Below, one piece after another: positions 35,177 through 44,625 of a stretch of 64,000 nucleotides of DNA. Source of the stretch: Auraticoccus monumenti (GTDB lineage: Bacteria; Actinomycetota; Actinomycetes; Propionibacteriales; Propionibacteriaceae); the NCBI RefSeq assembly GCF_900101785.1, contig NZ_LT629688.1, forward strand, positions 1,302,001 to 1,366,000, given 5' to 3'. The notes under the pieces are model-generated. The model was given only the letters and a program-made list of their open reading frames with translations. It had not been told where the DNA came from and did not search any database. The first letter of the stretch is position 1. Every line of letters starts with the position of its first letter. The position numbers and the translations under genes were made by a program.

Positions 35177-35377
35177 TCAGCAGCAGCGGCCCTCCGGGTG
35201 CGCCTCCTGGTGGTCGGTGCGCGAGCGCCAGTACTCCGCCGGGCCCATCGGCGCGCCGTGCCCGTGACGGGCGTGCCAGGCGAGGTAGCCGTCGTAGGCC
35301 GACCCGCCCAGCACCCCGCGGAGGAACCAGCGCAGCCCGGACCAGCCCGAGCGCAGCCGCCCGGTGAGGACGTCCAT
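35177..35377 (-). CDS. YbdD/YjiX family small protein
   Basis: A 66-residue protein with the family motifs FLRGVLGGSAYDGYLAWHARHG and GPAEYWRSR, ending in two cysteines. YbdD-type proteins are encoded beside CstA/BtsT pyruvate or peptide transporters and are needed for their activity. Here its ATG shares one base with the cstA stop (TGATG), so the two are translationally coupled. Confidence 0.92.
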   Translation of the reverse strand: MDVLTGRLRSGWSGLRWFLRGVLGGSAYDGYLAWHARHGHGAPMGPAEYWRSRTDHQEAHPEGRCC

Positions 35378-37629
35378 CAGTGGCTCCGGGTCAGCGTGCC
35401 CGGGCGCTCGGGCACCTCGTCCCAGCGGGCCTGCAGCTCCTTCTCCGCCGGGGTGGGCACGAAGCCGGCCGGGGCGAACATCTGCGAGGGGGTGGGCGGC
35501 TCCTCCGAGCTCGGCAGCCCGGTGCCCCGCACGGTCCTGACCACCGAGAGCACCGAGGCGGCGATCACGATGACCGCCAGCACCAGGAACACGACCGACA
35601 GCGTCCCCTGCACGGTGGTGTTGCGGACGACCGCCTGCATGGCCTCGACCGAGGTGGCCGTGCCCTGGCTGGTCCTCCCGGCGGCCAGCGCGTCACGGAA
35701 CAGGCTGTTCTGCGCCCAGTAGCCCACGGCGGGGTTGGGCGAGAAGATCTTGTACAGCGAGCCGGTGATGGTGACCACGGCGGCGAAGGCCAGCGGCAGC
35801 GCCGGCACCCACAACCACCTCCGCACCCCGCCCTTGGCCGCGATGGCCATGCAGATGGCCAGCGCGATGGCGGCCAGCAGCTGGTTGGAGATGCCGAACA
35901 GCGGGAAGAAGGTGTTGATGCCGCCGAGGGGGTCGGTGACGCCGAGGAACAGGATGGCGCCCCAGCCCGCCACCATCGCCGCGGTGCACACCCATGACCC
36001 GAGGCGCCAGGAGGTGTCCTTGAACCGGGGGACGACGTTGCCCAGCGACTCCTGCAGCTGGAAGCGGGCCACGCGGGTGCCGGCGTCCACCGCGGTGAGG
36101 ATGAACAGCGCCTCGAACATGATCGCGAAGTGGTACCAGAACGCGGTCAGACCGCTGGAGGTGAGCTGCTGCATGATCATCGCCAGCCCGAGCGCCAGCG
36201 TGGGGGCCCCGCCGGTGCGGGAGATGATCGACTCCTCGCCCACCGACTCCGCGGTCTGGGTGAGCACCTCCGGGGTCAGGTTGACCCCGGTGAGGCCGAG
36301 CCCGTTGACGAAGGCCGCCGCACCCTCCGGCGTCCCCAGCGTGGCGGCGGCGGAGGCGTTCATGGCGAAGTAGATGCCGCGGTCGATGCTCAACGCGGCC
36401 ACCAGGGCCATGATCGCGACGAAGGACTCCATCAGCATGCCGCCGTAGCCGATGAGGCGGGTCTGGCGCTCCTTCTCGATCAGCTTCGGCGTGGTGCCGG
36501 AGGCGATCAGCGCGTGGAAGCCCGACAGCGCACCGCAGGCGATGGTCACGAACAGGAAGGGGAAGAGCGAGCCCGACCACACCGGCCCGGTGTCGCCCCC
36601 GGCGAACTCGCTGAGGGCCGGGGCGTTGAGCACCGGCCGCACGATGACGATGGCCAGCGCCAGCATCACGATGGTGCCGATCTTCATGAACGTGGACAGG
36701 TAGTCGCGCGGGGCCAGCAGCAGCCACACCGGCAGCACCGCCGCCACGAACCCGTAGACGATGATGAGCAGCGCGATGGTCGTGCGCTCGAGGGTGAACA
36801 CCTCTGACAGCACCGGGTGCTCGGAGACCCAGGAGCCGGCGATGATGGCCGCCATCAGCAGCACGAAGCCGATGACGGAGATCTCGGTGACCCTGCCCGG
36901 GCGGAGGAAGCGCAGGTAGACGCCCATGAACAGGGCGATGGGCAGCGTCATGCCGACGCTGAACACGCCCCACGGGCTCTCGCCGAGGGCGTTGACCACG
37001 ACCAGGGCCAGGATGGCCACGATGATCAGCATGATGAGCAGGGTGGCCAGGATCGCGGCGGTGCCACCCACCCGGCCCAGCTCGTCGCGGGCCATCTGGC
37101 CCAGCGAGCGGCCCTTGCGCCGCATCGAGAAGAACAGCACCAGGTAGTCCTGGACGGCGCCGGCCAGCACCACGCCGACGATGATCCAGATCGTGCCGGG
37201 CAGGTAGCCCATCTGCGCGGCCAGCACGGGCCCGACCAGCGGACCGGCCCCCGCGATCGCCGCGAAGTGGTGCCCGAAGAGCACCCGACGGTCGGTGGGC
37301 ATGAAGTCCTGGCCGTTCTCGTTGTACTCGGCCGGGGTGGCGCGGGTGTCGTCGGGCCGGGTGACGTGGCGCTCGATCACCTTGGTGTAGAAGCGGTAGG
37401 CGATGAGGTAGGTGCAGACGGCGGCGAAGACGAACCAGATCGCGTTGATCGTCTCCCCACGGACCAGGGCGATCATGGTCCAGGCCACGGCTCCCAGCAG
37501 GGCCACCAGGCCCCAGCCGATGATCTTCTTCGGCGTCCACCGACGCTGCTCGCGCTCCTGCGTCTCGGCGTCGATGGCGGCAGGGGGGAGCGGGCGGGCC
37601 TCTCCGGTCGTGCTCTGGCTGGGCGACAC
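35377..37629 (-). CDS. cstA: Carbon starvation protein CstA
   Basis: A 750-residue transporter with about sixteen to eighteen membrane helices. Family segments: FYTKVIERHVTRPDDTRATPAE, GHHFAAIAGAGPLVGPVLAAQMGYLPG, FHALIASGTTPKLI and LFGISNQLLAAIAL. CstA takes up pyruvate and peptides when carbon is scarce. GTG 37629 is preferred because AAGGAG lies eight bases upstream; an in-frame GTG at 37653 would place that ribosome site inside the coding region. The C-terminal end is coupled to ybdD. Confidence 0.94.
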   Translation of the reverse strand: MSPSQSTTGEARPLPPAAIDAETQEREQRRWTPKKIIGWGLVALLGAVAWTMIALVRGETINAIWFVFAAVCTYLIAYRFYTKVIERHVTRPDDTRATPAEYNENGQDFMPTDRRVLFGHHFAAIAGAGPLVGPVLAAQMGYLPGTIWIIVGVVLAGAVQDYLVLFFSMRRKGRSLGQMARDELGRVGGTAAILATLLIMLIIVAILALVVVNALGESPWGVFSVGMTLPIALFMGVYLRFLRPGRVTEISVIGFVLLMAAIIAGSWVSEHPVLSEVFTLERTTIALLIIVYGFVAAVLPVWLLLAPRDYLSTFMKIGTIVMLALAIVIVRPVLNAPALSEFAGGDTGPVWSGSLFPFLFVTIACGALSGFHALIASGTTPKLIEKERQTRLIGYGGMLMESFVAIMALVAALSIDRGIYFAMNASAAATLGTPEGAAAFVNGLGLTGVNLTPEVLTQTAESVGEESIISRTGGAPTLALGLAMIMQQLTSSGLTAFWYHFAIMFEALFILTAVDAGTRVARFQLQESLGNVVPRFKDTSWRLGSWVCTAAMVAGWGAILFLGVTDPLGGINTFFPLFGISNQLLAAIALAICMAIAAKGGVRRWLWVPALPLAFAAVVTITGSLYKIFSPNPAVGYWAQNSLFRDALAAGRTSQGTATSVEAMQAVVRNTTVQGTLSVVFLVLAVIVIAASVLSVVRTVRGTGLPSSEEPPTPSQMFAPAGFVPTPAEKELQARWDEVPERPGTLTRSH

Positions 37630-37757
37630 GTCCGAACTCCTTCGTTGGACCACGTGGACGCGAGGAACCTATGCCTTCTTCAGCCCCGACGCACCCCCTC
37701 GGCGGGGTCGGTTTCGCTGTCGGCGCCGTCGACCCGGCCGACCGGCACACTGGCGGG

Positions 37758-38072
37758 GTGAACCAGCAGACGCCCCCGCCGCCGATCCCCTACGTCGAGG
37801 TCCACGCGGGGGAGAAGCGCCACCTGCTCCTCCGCTTCGAGGCCCCGCTCTCCGGGCGGGCAGGGGCTTACGTGGTGGGGGTCGACGGACGTCCCTACGT
37901 GGTGACCTGGCCCGCGGTGGTCTTCGAGATCCCCGCCGACCGGCCGGTGCACGTCAGCGTCCACGTGACGGGGGAGGAGGCGCCCTACGCCGCGTCGCTG
38001 CTGCTGTTCCCCGCCTCCCGGCCCGAGCTGACCTACCGCCTCGTCTACCTGAGCGGCGCCACCCTCACCTGA
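37758..38072 (+). CDS. Small conserved-looking protein of unknown function
   Basis: A 104-residue protein starting at GTG 37758 (VNQQTPPPPIPYVEVHAGEKRHLLLRF). It is predicted to be beta-rich, with alternating hydrophobic residues (AYVVGVDGRPYVVTWPAVVFEIPAD, VHVSVHVTGEEAPYAASLLLFP) and no membrane helix or signal peptide, consistent with a small beta-sandwich. Codon bias toward G/C at third positions supports coding. It is divergent from cstA and convergent with the Fe-S oxidoreductase gene. I recognise no family. Confidence 0.65.
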   Translation: MNQQTPPPPIPYVEVHAGEKRHLLLRFEAPLSGRAGAYVVGVDGRPYVVTWPAVVFEIPADRPVHVSVHVTGEEAPYAASLLLFPASRPELTYRLVYLSGATLT

Positions 38073-38144
38073 GCGGCGGGTCCCCGGGCCGTGGCTCGCG
38101 GGCTCCGAGGTGCCGAAGGTGGCGGAGCCGCGGCTCCCTCGCGA

Positions 38145-40325
38145 TCAGGATCCTGACGGCTCCGTGGGTGAGGCGTCGGAGGCCTGCCCCCGGCGCACGG
38201 ACTCCAGCAGCAGCTGGGCGACGTCCAGCACCTCGACGCCGTCGGAGCGGCCGGCGTCCTGCTCGACGGCGGCGACCCCGTCCGACAGCATCACCCGGCA
38301 GAAGGGGCACCCGGTGGCGATGGTGGTGGCCCCGGTGGCCAGCGCCTCCTGGGTGCGGTTGACGTTGATCCGGCTGCCCAGCTTCTCCTCCATCCACATC
38401 CGCGCCCCGCCGGCACCGCAGCAGAACGAGGTCTCGCGGTGGCGCGGCATCTCGGTGACGGTGGCACCGGGCAGCACCTGGAGCAGCTCCCGGGGAGGGT
38501 CGTAGACGCCGTTGTGTCGGCCGATGAAGCAGGGGTCGTGGTACGTGATCGACCGGCCGGCCAGCGACCCCTCGGGAGTCGCGACCGGGGTCAGCCGGCC
38601 GTCGCGCACCAGCCGGTTGAGCAGCTGGGTGTGGTGCACGACCTCCAGCTCGACCCCGACCTGCGGGTACTCGTTCCTGAGGGTGTTCAGGCAGTGCGCG
38701 CAGGTGGTGACCACCTTGGCGGCCCCGGCCTCGCGGAGGGTCTCGGCGTTCTCCGCGGCCAGCTGCTGGAAGACGAACTCGTTGCCGGCCCGGCGAGCCG
38801 GGTCACCGGTGCAGGTCTCGCCCTTGCCCAGGATCGCGAACCCGACGCCGGCCGTGTTCAGCAGCTCGGCCACCGCCTGGGTCGTCTTCTTCGCCCGGTC
38901 CTCGAAGGCGCCGGCGCAGCCCACCCAGAACAGGTACTCCACCTCACTGAGGTCGTCGACGTCCTTGCCGACCACGGGCACCGGGAAGGGGAGGTCCTTG
39001 GTCCAGTCCAGCCGCCCGCGGGGGTTGAGGTTCCAGGGGTTCCCCTTGCTCTCCAGGCCCTTGAACAGCCCGTTGAGCTCGCTGGGGAACTCCTCGGACA
39101 CCATCACCTGGAAGCGGCGCATGTCCATGATGTGGTCGACGTGCTCGATGTCCACCGGGCACTGCTGGACGCAGGCGCCGCAGCTGGTGCAGGACCAGAG
39201 CACGTCGGGGTCGATGATCCCGGCGTGGCCGTCGTCGCCGACCTGGATGGGTCCGACCAGGGGCCGGCGCGCCTCCTCCTGGACCGCGACCGGCAGGTCG
39301 CCGCGGGCCTCCTCGGCCGCCTGCAGGTACGGGGCCTTGGCGTGAGCGTGGTCGCGCAGCGCCGTCACCACCAGCTTGGGGCTCAGCGGCTTGTCGGTGT
39401 TCCAGGCCGGGCACTGGCTCTGGCAGCGCCCGCACTCGGTGCAGGAGGTGAAGTCCAGCAGACCCTTCCAGGAGAAGTCCTCCACCGCCCCGACGCCGAG
39501 GGTGACGTCGTCGAGGTCCTCGACCTCGGTCAGGTCGACGGCCTTCCCCCGGGAGACCAGGGGCGCCATCGCGCCGAGCGCGGGTGACCCGTCGGCCTCG
39601 CGCTTGAACCAGATGTTGGGCCAGGCGGTGAAGCGGTGCCAGGCCACGCCCATGGTCGTGTTGAGCCCGATCACGCAGAACCAGGCCATCGAGATGATGA
39701 TCTTGAGCGCCGCGACCAGCACCACCGCGGTCTCCAGCCCGGCGCGGGGGAGGCCGTCGGGGAGCAGGAAGAAGGTCAGCGGGAAGTGCAGCCGGCCGCC
39801 GACCAGCTGGTACTCCATCGCCCGCAGCGCCAGCACGCAGGCGACGATCCCCAGGATGGTCAGCTCGACGTAGACGCCCTGCCAGTTCGCCGAGCCGAAG
39901 AACCGCGAGCCGCGGCCGTGACGGCGCGACAGCACGCGCAGCACCGAGAGGTAGACGATGCCCAGCAGCCCCAGCCAGGCGATCAGCTCGCTGGCCCACT
40001 CGTAGACCACCCAGTGCCCGATGACCGGCAGGGCGAACTCGGGGTCGAAGAGCTGGCCGTAGGCGGTGAGCAGGGTGAGGAACAGGGCGCCGAACGCCAC
40101 GAAGACGAACCAGTGGGCCACGCCGACCGTGCTCCACTGCAGCATCCGGGTGTGACCCAGCGACTCCACCAGGAGGGTGCGCCAGCGCTGCCCGGGACGG
40201 TCGGTGCGGCCGAGGGTGGGCCCACCGGTGCGGAGGACGCCGACGATCCGGCCCACCGCACGCGCGAACAGCGCCACCCCCACCACGGTGACCGCCAGCG
40301 CGACCACCACCGCGGCTGTCCTCAT
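38145..40325 (-). CDS. EtfD-like Fe-S membrane oxidoreductase
   Basis: A 726-residue protein: six N-terminal membrane helices (about 1-235), then a ferredoxin region with two 4Fe-4S motifs (CTECGRCQSQCP at 295-306 and CTSCGACVQQCP at 379-390), and two Cys-rich CCG domains (with CAHCLN and FCCGAGG). This is the layout of heterodisulfide-reductase-like proteins such as mycobacterial Rv0338c (EtfD), thought to pass electrons from electron-transfer flavoprotein in beta-oxidation to the quinone pool. GGAGGAGG precedes the ATG. A GTTAC-N6-GTAAC repeat lies just upstream. No etf gene is adjacent. Confidence 0.88.
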   Translation of the reverse strand: MRTAAVVVALAVTVVGVALFARAVGRIVGVLRTGGPTLGRTDRPGQRWRTLLVESLGHTRMLQWSTVGVAHWFVFVAFGALFLTLLTAYGQLFDPEFALPVIGHWVVYEWASELIAWLGLLGIVYLSVLRVLSRRHGRGSRFFGSANWQGVYVELTILGIVACVLALRAMEYQLVGGRLHFPLTFFLLPDGLPRAGLETAVVLVAALKIIISMAWFCVIGLNTTMGVAWHRFTAWPNIWFKREADGSPALGAMAPLVSRGKAVDLTEVEDLDDVTLGVGAVEDFSWKGLLDFTSCTECGRCQSQCPAWNTDKPLSPKLVVTALRDHAHAKAPYLQAAEEARGDLPVAVQEEARRPLVGPIQVGDDGHAGIIDPDVLWSCTSCGACVQQCPVDIEHVDHIMDMRRFQVMVSEEFPSELNGLFKGLESKGNPWNLNPRGRLDWTKDLPFPVPVVGKDVDDLSEVEYLFWVGCAGAFEDRAKKTTQAVAELLNTAGVGFAILGKGETCTGDPARRAGNEFVFQQLAAENAETLREAGAAKVVTTCAHCLNTLRNEYPQVGVELEVVHHTQLLNRLVRDGRLTPVATPEGSLAGRSITYHDPCFIGRHNGVYDPPRELLQVLPGATVTEMPRHRETSFCCGAGGARMWMEEKLGSRINVNRTQEALATGATTIATGCPFCRVMLSDGVAAVEQDAGRSDGVEVLDVAQLLLESVRRGQASDASPTEPSGS

Positions 40326-40350
40326 CGGTCCTCCTCCGGATCACCTCGTT

Positions 40351-40366
40351 GTTACTGGAGGGTAAC
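40351..40366. promoter_or_regulatory. Inverted repeat before the EtfD-like gene
   Basis: GTTAC-TGGAGG-GTAAC lies 26 bp before the ATG in an AT-richer patch. It resembles a TetR-type operator of fatty-acid genes but the arms are only five bases. Confidence 0.35.
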
Positions 40367-40398
40367 TTAGCGGCCGTCGCGCCGGAAGGGGTCGGCCC

Positions 40399-41145
40399 TC
40401 AGGCGCGGCCCCGGCGGCGCCGGGAGGCCACCACCACGGCTCCGGCGACCAGGAGGAGGGCGGCCACCGTGACCGCGATCGCGGGGGCCCGGCTGCCCTG
40501 GTCCTGGCCCGGTGCGGTGTCGGCCGGGGGAGCGCTGGTGCCGGCGTCGGCCGGGAACCCGACCGGGGCGGTGACCTCGAACTGCACCGGCTCGTCGGCC
40601 GCCCGGTCGCTACCGGGGGCCTCGTCGCCGCACCCCGTGGCGGGGTAGCCGCCGACCGCGCAGATCAGCCCGCCGTCGCCCTCCCGCAGCTCGGCGACCG
40701 CGGCGATCACGTCCTTGGCGGTGTCGCCCGGGCCCGCCAGCACGCAGGTGGCGGTGGGGCTGCCCGGGCCGGCGCCGCCCTCGGGGGCGTCCTCGGCCAC
40801 GCCCGGGTCCACCAGCACGGCGACGCGGGCACCGTCGGCGCTGGGCTCCGTCCCCGCGCACACGGTGGCGAAGTCGGGGGCGGTGCGGGGCTCGCGGGCG
40901 GCCGTGCCGTGCACCGCGAACCGCATCGCCTGCACCGAGCCCTCCGCCGGGACGACGTCGGCCGGACCGGTCATGGCCGCCGTCCAGGTGGTGCCCTCGC
41001 CGGTGAAGTAGGCCCAGTAGCGGTAGGCCGTCTCGGCCGAGGCGCTCGGCGCCAGCCCGGCCAAGCCGACCAGGGCGGCCAGCACCACCGCGGCCAGGCG
41101 CAGCGGGGCGCGGGAGGTGGTCGGGGAGGGGGCGGGTCGGGCCAT
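40399..41145 (-). CDS. SCO2322 family secreted/membrane-anchored protein
   Basis: A 248-residue protein with an N-terminal signal peptide (LAAVVLAALVGLAGLAPSASA, cleavage about residue 37), the SCO2322-family motif AYRYWAYFTGEGTTW, two extracellular Cys pairs, and a C-terminal helix plus RRRRGRA tail, giving a cell-surface protein with a C-terminal anchor. In Streptomyces such genes sit beside a prenyltransferase-like protein and an ECF transporter; neither is here. Function unknown. It is divergent from the ABC importer operon by 239 bp, a stretch in which I see no clear regulatory motif. Confidence 0.75.
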   Translation of the reverse strand: MARPAPSPTTSRAPLRLAAVVLAALVGLAGLAPSASAETAYRYWAYFTGEGTTWTAAMTGPADVVPAEGSVQAMRFAVHGTAAREPRTAPDFATVCAGTEPSADGARVAVLVDPGVAEDAPEGGAGPGSPTATCVLAGPGDTAKDVIAAVAELREGDGGLICAVGGYPATGCGDEAPGSDRAADEPVQFEVTAPVGFPADAGTSAPPADTAPGQDQGSRAPAIAVTVAALLLVAGAVVVASRRRRGRA

Positions 41146-41384
41146 CGGTGTGCTCTTCTCTGTGCTGTCGGGCGGTGCGGTCGACCGGGCGCGCGGCCGC
41201 GTCGCCCCGTGCTGGTCGTCGTCCGTCCGTGTGTCCTGCCTCGGTCCGCGGCAGCCTATCCAGGCGGCACCGACAGCTCCCGCGCCCGGCGCGGCCGGGC
41301 GACCTCCGGGAACTGTCGGGAGCCTGGTCTAGGGTCGTGTCGTCGTCATCGACCGGCGGCGAGGCACCTGAGGATGGTTGAGGC

Positions 41385-43238
41385 GTGATCACTTTCGAGT
41401 CCGTCAGCAAGACCTACCGGGACGGCACGCGTGCCGTGTCCGACCTCGACCTGGTGCTGCCCTCGGACGAGATCTCGATCGTGGTGGGGCCGTCGGGCTG
41501 CGGCAAGACCACCATGCTGCGGATGATCAACCGCATGATCGAGCCCACCACGGGCACGATCAGCTGGGACGGCCAGCCGTTGACCACGCTGCGCCGCACC
41601 ACCCTCCGCCGCCAGATGGGCTACGTCATCCAGAACGGCGGGCTCTTCCCGCACCGCACGGTGCTGGACAACATCTGCACCGTCCCGACGCTCCTCGGCT
41701 GGAGCCGGGCCAAGAGCCGGTCCCGGGCGATCGAGCTGCTCGGGCGGGTCGGGCTGGACCGCTCGCTGGCGCACCGCTTCCCCGCCCAGCTCAGCGGTGG
41801 TCAGCAGCAGCGCGTCGGGGTGGCCCGCGCGCTCGCCGCCGACCCGGTGCTGCTGCTGATGGACGAGCCGTTCTCCGCCGTCGACCCCGTGGTCCGGGCC
41901 GACCTGCAGGAGCTGGTGAAGGGGCTGCAGCGCGACCTGGGCAAGACCATCGTGATGATCACCCACGACATCGACGAGGCCATGCTGATGGGCGACCAGG
42001 TGGTCATCATGCGGGTGGGTGGGCGGATCGCGCAGAGCGGCACCCCCGACGAGATCCTGGACCGCCCCGCCGACGAGTTCGTCGAGGGCTTCGTGGGCAA
42101 GGACCGCGGCTACCGGGCGCTCAGCTTCGCCACCGCCTCCGGACTGCGGGTGTCCCGGGTGCGCTCGGTGCGCTCGGCGGCCAACGCCGGCTCCGGGTCG
42201 GCGGCCGTGGTGGTCGACGGCGACGGCCGTCCGCAGGGGTGGGCCGACGCGTCCCGCCCGGGCGTGCTGATCCCGCTGGGTGCCACCTTCCGTCCCGACC
42301 GCGACAGCCTCCGGGCGGTGGTGGACGCCGCCCTGTCCTCCCCGGTCGGACAGGCGGTCGCCGTCCAGCCCAGCGGACGGCTGGCTGGTGTGGTCAGCGC
42401 CGCCGACGCGCTGGAGGCGGTGCGGCAGCGCCGGATCGCGGTGGCCGACGAGCACACGCCGACCGGTCCGGACGCGGGTGCGGAGGACGCTGACGCGGCC
42501 AGCCCCCAGGCGGACGTCGACGGGGGTGACGCGGTCAGCGGGACGGATACCACGAACGGGTCCGGCACCGGGAGCACCCGCGACCCTGAGGGAATGGGGG
42601 ACGGGTCGACGGACCCGGCGGAGCAGCCGGCCGCGCCCGCGATGACGTCCGAGGTAGAGCAGGACAGGTCGCCGGAGGCGACCAACCCCGCCCTCCTGGT
42701 GGACCACCCGCGCTCGGTCGACGAGGCCATGGTGCCGCTGGACGAGGGCGAGGACGAGGACGAGCGCGATGCCGCGGCGGCGGCCGAGGCGTCGGTCCCG
42801 GACGACCAGCCCGGCACCGGTCCGGTCGGCGCGGGTGCGGACCGTGGCGAGCACGCTCCCGGGGGCGAGGACCCCGCGGGGGGCAGCCAGCCTCGCGACC
42901 CCAGCGACGAGGAGGCCTCGGCGACCGGCGAGCACGGTCCTGGCGAGGGAGAGCAGGGTCCGCGGGGTGACGAGCCCGCCGGCCCCGCCGACGAGCAGGC
43001 TCCGGACGGCGACGTGCGCGACCCCGCGCCCACCGACGTCCCGGCCGGTCCCGGTGCCCCCACCGTCGGTGACGTCGTGGGTCCTCCCTCGGTCGACCCC
43101 CTCGGCACGACGAGCCGACCGGGAGGGTCCTCCGGCGAGCCGGGGTCCGGTCCCTCCGCCCGGGCGGACGGCGGCTCGCAGGACGCCGACGTGCCTGCCC
43201 AGGAGCAGGACCTGCGCCGGACCCTGGGTGATCACTGA
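41385..43238 (+). CDS. Quaternary-amine ABC importer ATPase (OpuCA/ProV type) with acidic tail
   Basis: A 617-residue ATPase. Residues 1-245 are the nucleotide-binding domain: Walker A GPSGCGKTT, Q-loop VIQNGGLFP, signature LSGGQQQRVGVARAL, Walker B LLLMDEPFSAVD, switch H in MITHDIDEAM. Residues 270-370 form a CBS-like regulatory region (VVVDGDGRPQGWAD, VAVQPSGRLAGVVSAADALEAV). From about 372 to the end the protein is a disordered, strongly acidic Asp/Glu/Gly/Pro tail of some 245 residues, absent from usual OpuCA. It begins an operon with two permeases and a binding protein for uptake of betaine-like osmolytes. GTG start. Confidence 0.92.
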   Translation: MITFESVSKTYRDGTRAVSDLDLVLPSDEISIVVGPSGCGKTTMLRMINRMIEPTTGTISWDGQPLTTLRRTTLRRQMGYVIQNGGLFPHRTVLDNICTVPTLLGWSRAKSRSRAIELLGRVGLDRSLAHRFPAQLSGGQQQRVGVARALAADPVLLLMDEPFSAVDPVVRADLQELVKGLQRDLGKTIVMITHDIDEAMLMGDQVVIMRVGGRIAQSGTPDEILDRPADEFVEGFVGKDRGYRALSFATASGLRVSRVRSVRSAANAGSGSAAVVVDGDGRPQGWADASRPGVLIPLGATFRPDRDSLRAVVDAALSSPVGQAVAVQPSGRLAGVVSAADALEAVRQRRIAVADEHTPTGPDAGAEDADAASPQADVDGGDAVSGTDTTNGSGTGSTRDPEGMGDGSTDPAEQPAAPAMTSEVEQDRSPEATNPALLVDHPRSVDEAMVPLDEGEDEDERDAAAAAEASVPDDQPGTGPVGAGADRGEHAPGGEDPAGGSQPRDPSDEEASATGEHGPGEGEQGPRGDEPAGPADEQAPDGDVRDPAPTDVPAGPGAPTVGDVVGPPSVDPLGTTSRPGGSSGEPGSGPSARADGGSQDADVPAQEQDLRRTLGDH

Positions 43239-43894
43239 TGGACCTGGACTGGGTCGGCCGCAACCTCTCCGACGGTGAGGACATCCTCGGGCTGCTCGGG
43301 CTGCACCTGCTGCTGGCCCTCACCCCGGTGCTGATCGCGCTGGTGGTCTCCATCCCCCTGGGGTACGCGGTCTCCCGGACCCGGGCGGCCGCCGGGCCGC
43401 TGCTGGCCGTGGCCGGGGTCGTCTACTCCATCCCCTCCCTGGCGCTGTTCGTCACCCTGCCGCTGCTGATCGGCACCCGCATCCTCGACCCGATCAACAT
43501 CGTCGCCGCACTCACCATCTACACCATCGCGCTGCTGGTCCGGGGCGTGGTCGACGGGTTCCGCTCGGTCCCCACCGACGTCACCCAGGCCGCGGACGCC
43601 ATGGGCATGGGCCGCCTGCGGCGGGTCCTGACCGTCGAGCTGCCGCTGGCCATGCCCGTGGTCTTCGCCGGCCTGCGGGTGGCCACCATCTCCAACATCG
43701 CGCTGGTCAGCGTCGGCGCCGTCATCGGCATGGGCGCCCTCGGCCAGCTCTTCGACCTCGGCTTCAGGCAGGGCTTCTACACCCCGATCATCGTCGGCAT
43801 CGTGCTGATCGTGATGCTGGCCCTGGTCTTCGACGCCGTGATCCTGCTGGTGCAGCGGCTGGTGCTGCCCTGGAACCGGGGGGCCGCCACGTGA
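43238..43894 (+). CDS. Quaternary-amine ABC importer permease (OpuCB type)
   Basis: A 218-residue permease with about six helices. The EAA-type cytoplasmic loop reads ADAMGMGRLRRVLTVELPLAMPVVFAGLRVA. IPSLALFVTLPLLIG and LVSVGAVIGMGALGQLFDLGF are typical of the ProW/OpuCB subfamily. Its ATG overlaps the ATPase stop by one base, and its stop overlaps the second permease start by four bases. Confidence 0.94.
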   Translation: MDLDWVGRNLSDGEDILGLLGLHLLLALTPVLIALVVSIPLGYAVSRTRAAAGPLLAVAGVVYSIPSLALFVTLPLLIGTRILDPINIVAALTIYTIALLVRGVVDGFRSVPTDVTQAADAMGMGRLRRVLTVELPLAMPVVFAGLRVATISNIALVSVGAVIGMGALGQLFDLGFRQGFYTPIIVGIVLIVMLALVFDAVILLVQRLVLPWNRGAAT

Positions 43895-44595
43895 ACGCCT
43901 TCTCCTACCTCCTCGACCCCAACAGCTGGAGTGGCTCCGGCGGCATCTGGGTGCGGCTGGGTGAGCACCTCGGGTACAGCGTGGCTGCGGTCCTGCTGGC
44001 GGCGGTGGTCGCCGTGCCGGTGGGGGTCGTCGTCGGCCACACCCGCCGCGGCGACGCCGTGGTGAGCGGGGTCAGCAACGCCGCCCGCGCCATCCCGACC
44101 CTCGGGCTGCTGGTGCTGGTCGTCACCCTCCTCGGTACCGGGCAGCTCCCGGTGGTGCTGGCCCTGGCCGTGCTGGCCGTGCCGCCGATCCTGGTCAACA
44201 CCGCGGCCGGGGTGAGGGGCGCCGACGCCTCCGCGGTGCACGCCGGACGGGCGCTGGGGATGACGCCCTGGCAGCTGGTGCGCGGCGTCGAGCTGCCGCT
44301 GGCCCTGCCGCTGATCATCTCCGGGCTGCGGAACGCCTCGCTGCAGGTGGTGGCCACCGCCACCGTCGCCGCGCTGGCCGCGGCCGGTGGTCTCGGGCGG
44401 TTCGTGGTGGACGGCCAGGGGCTCGGCCCCGGCGGCTACCCGCAGATGTTCGCCGGGGCCCTGCTGGTGGCCCTGATGGCGATCGTGATCGACCTGCTGC
44501 TCGGCGGTCTCGGCTGGTGGCTGCGCCGCCGGTCACGTCGGGTCCGCCGTGGCGACCGGAGCGAGCTCGATGCGCTCGAGCAGACCCGTAGCTGA
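43891..44595 (+). CDS. Quaternary-amine ABC importer permease (OpuCD type)
   Basis: A 234-residue second permease forming the heterodimeric channel. The coupling loop is GRALGMTPWQLVRGVELPLALPLIISGLRNASLQVVATATVAA. It begins with GTG within the stop of the first permease. The C-terminus ends in a basic cytoplasmic tail (RRRSRRVRRGDRSE). A 10-bp hairpin separates it from the binding-protein gene. Confidence 0.94.
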   Translation: MNAFSYLLDPNSWSGSGGIWVRLGEHLGYSVAAVLLAAVVAVPVGVVVGHTRRGDAVVSGVSNAARAIPTLGLLVLVVTLLGTGQLPVVLALAVLAVPPILVNTAAGVRGADASAVHAGRALGMTPWQLVRGVELPLALPLIISGLRNASLQVVATATVAALAAAGGLGRFVVDGQGLGPGGYPQMFAGALLVALMAIVIDLLLGGLGWWLRRRSRRVRRGDRSELDALEQTRS

Positions 44596-44601
44596 ACCGG
44601 G

Positions 44602-44625
44602 AACACCGCGGGCGTCCGCGGTGTT
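44602..44625 (+). terminator. Intercistronic hairpin in the ABC operon
   Basis: AACACCGCGG-GCGT-CCGCGGTGTT, a perfect 10-bp stem seven bases after the permease stop. As the next gene belongs to the same system, it may be a partial terminator or protect the upstream mRNA end, tuning the ratio of binding protein to permease. Confidence 0.55.
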
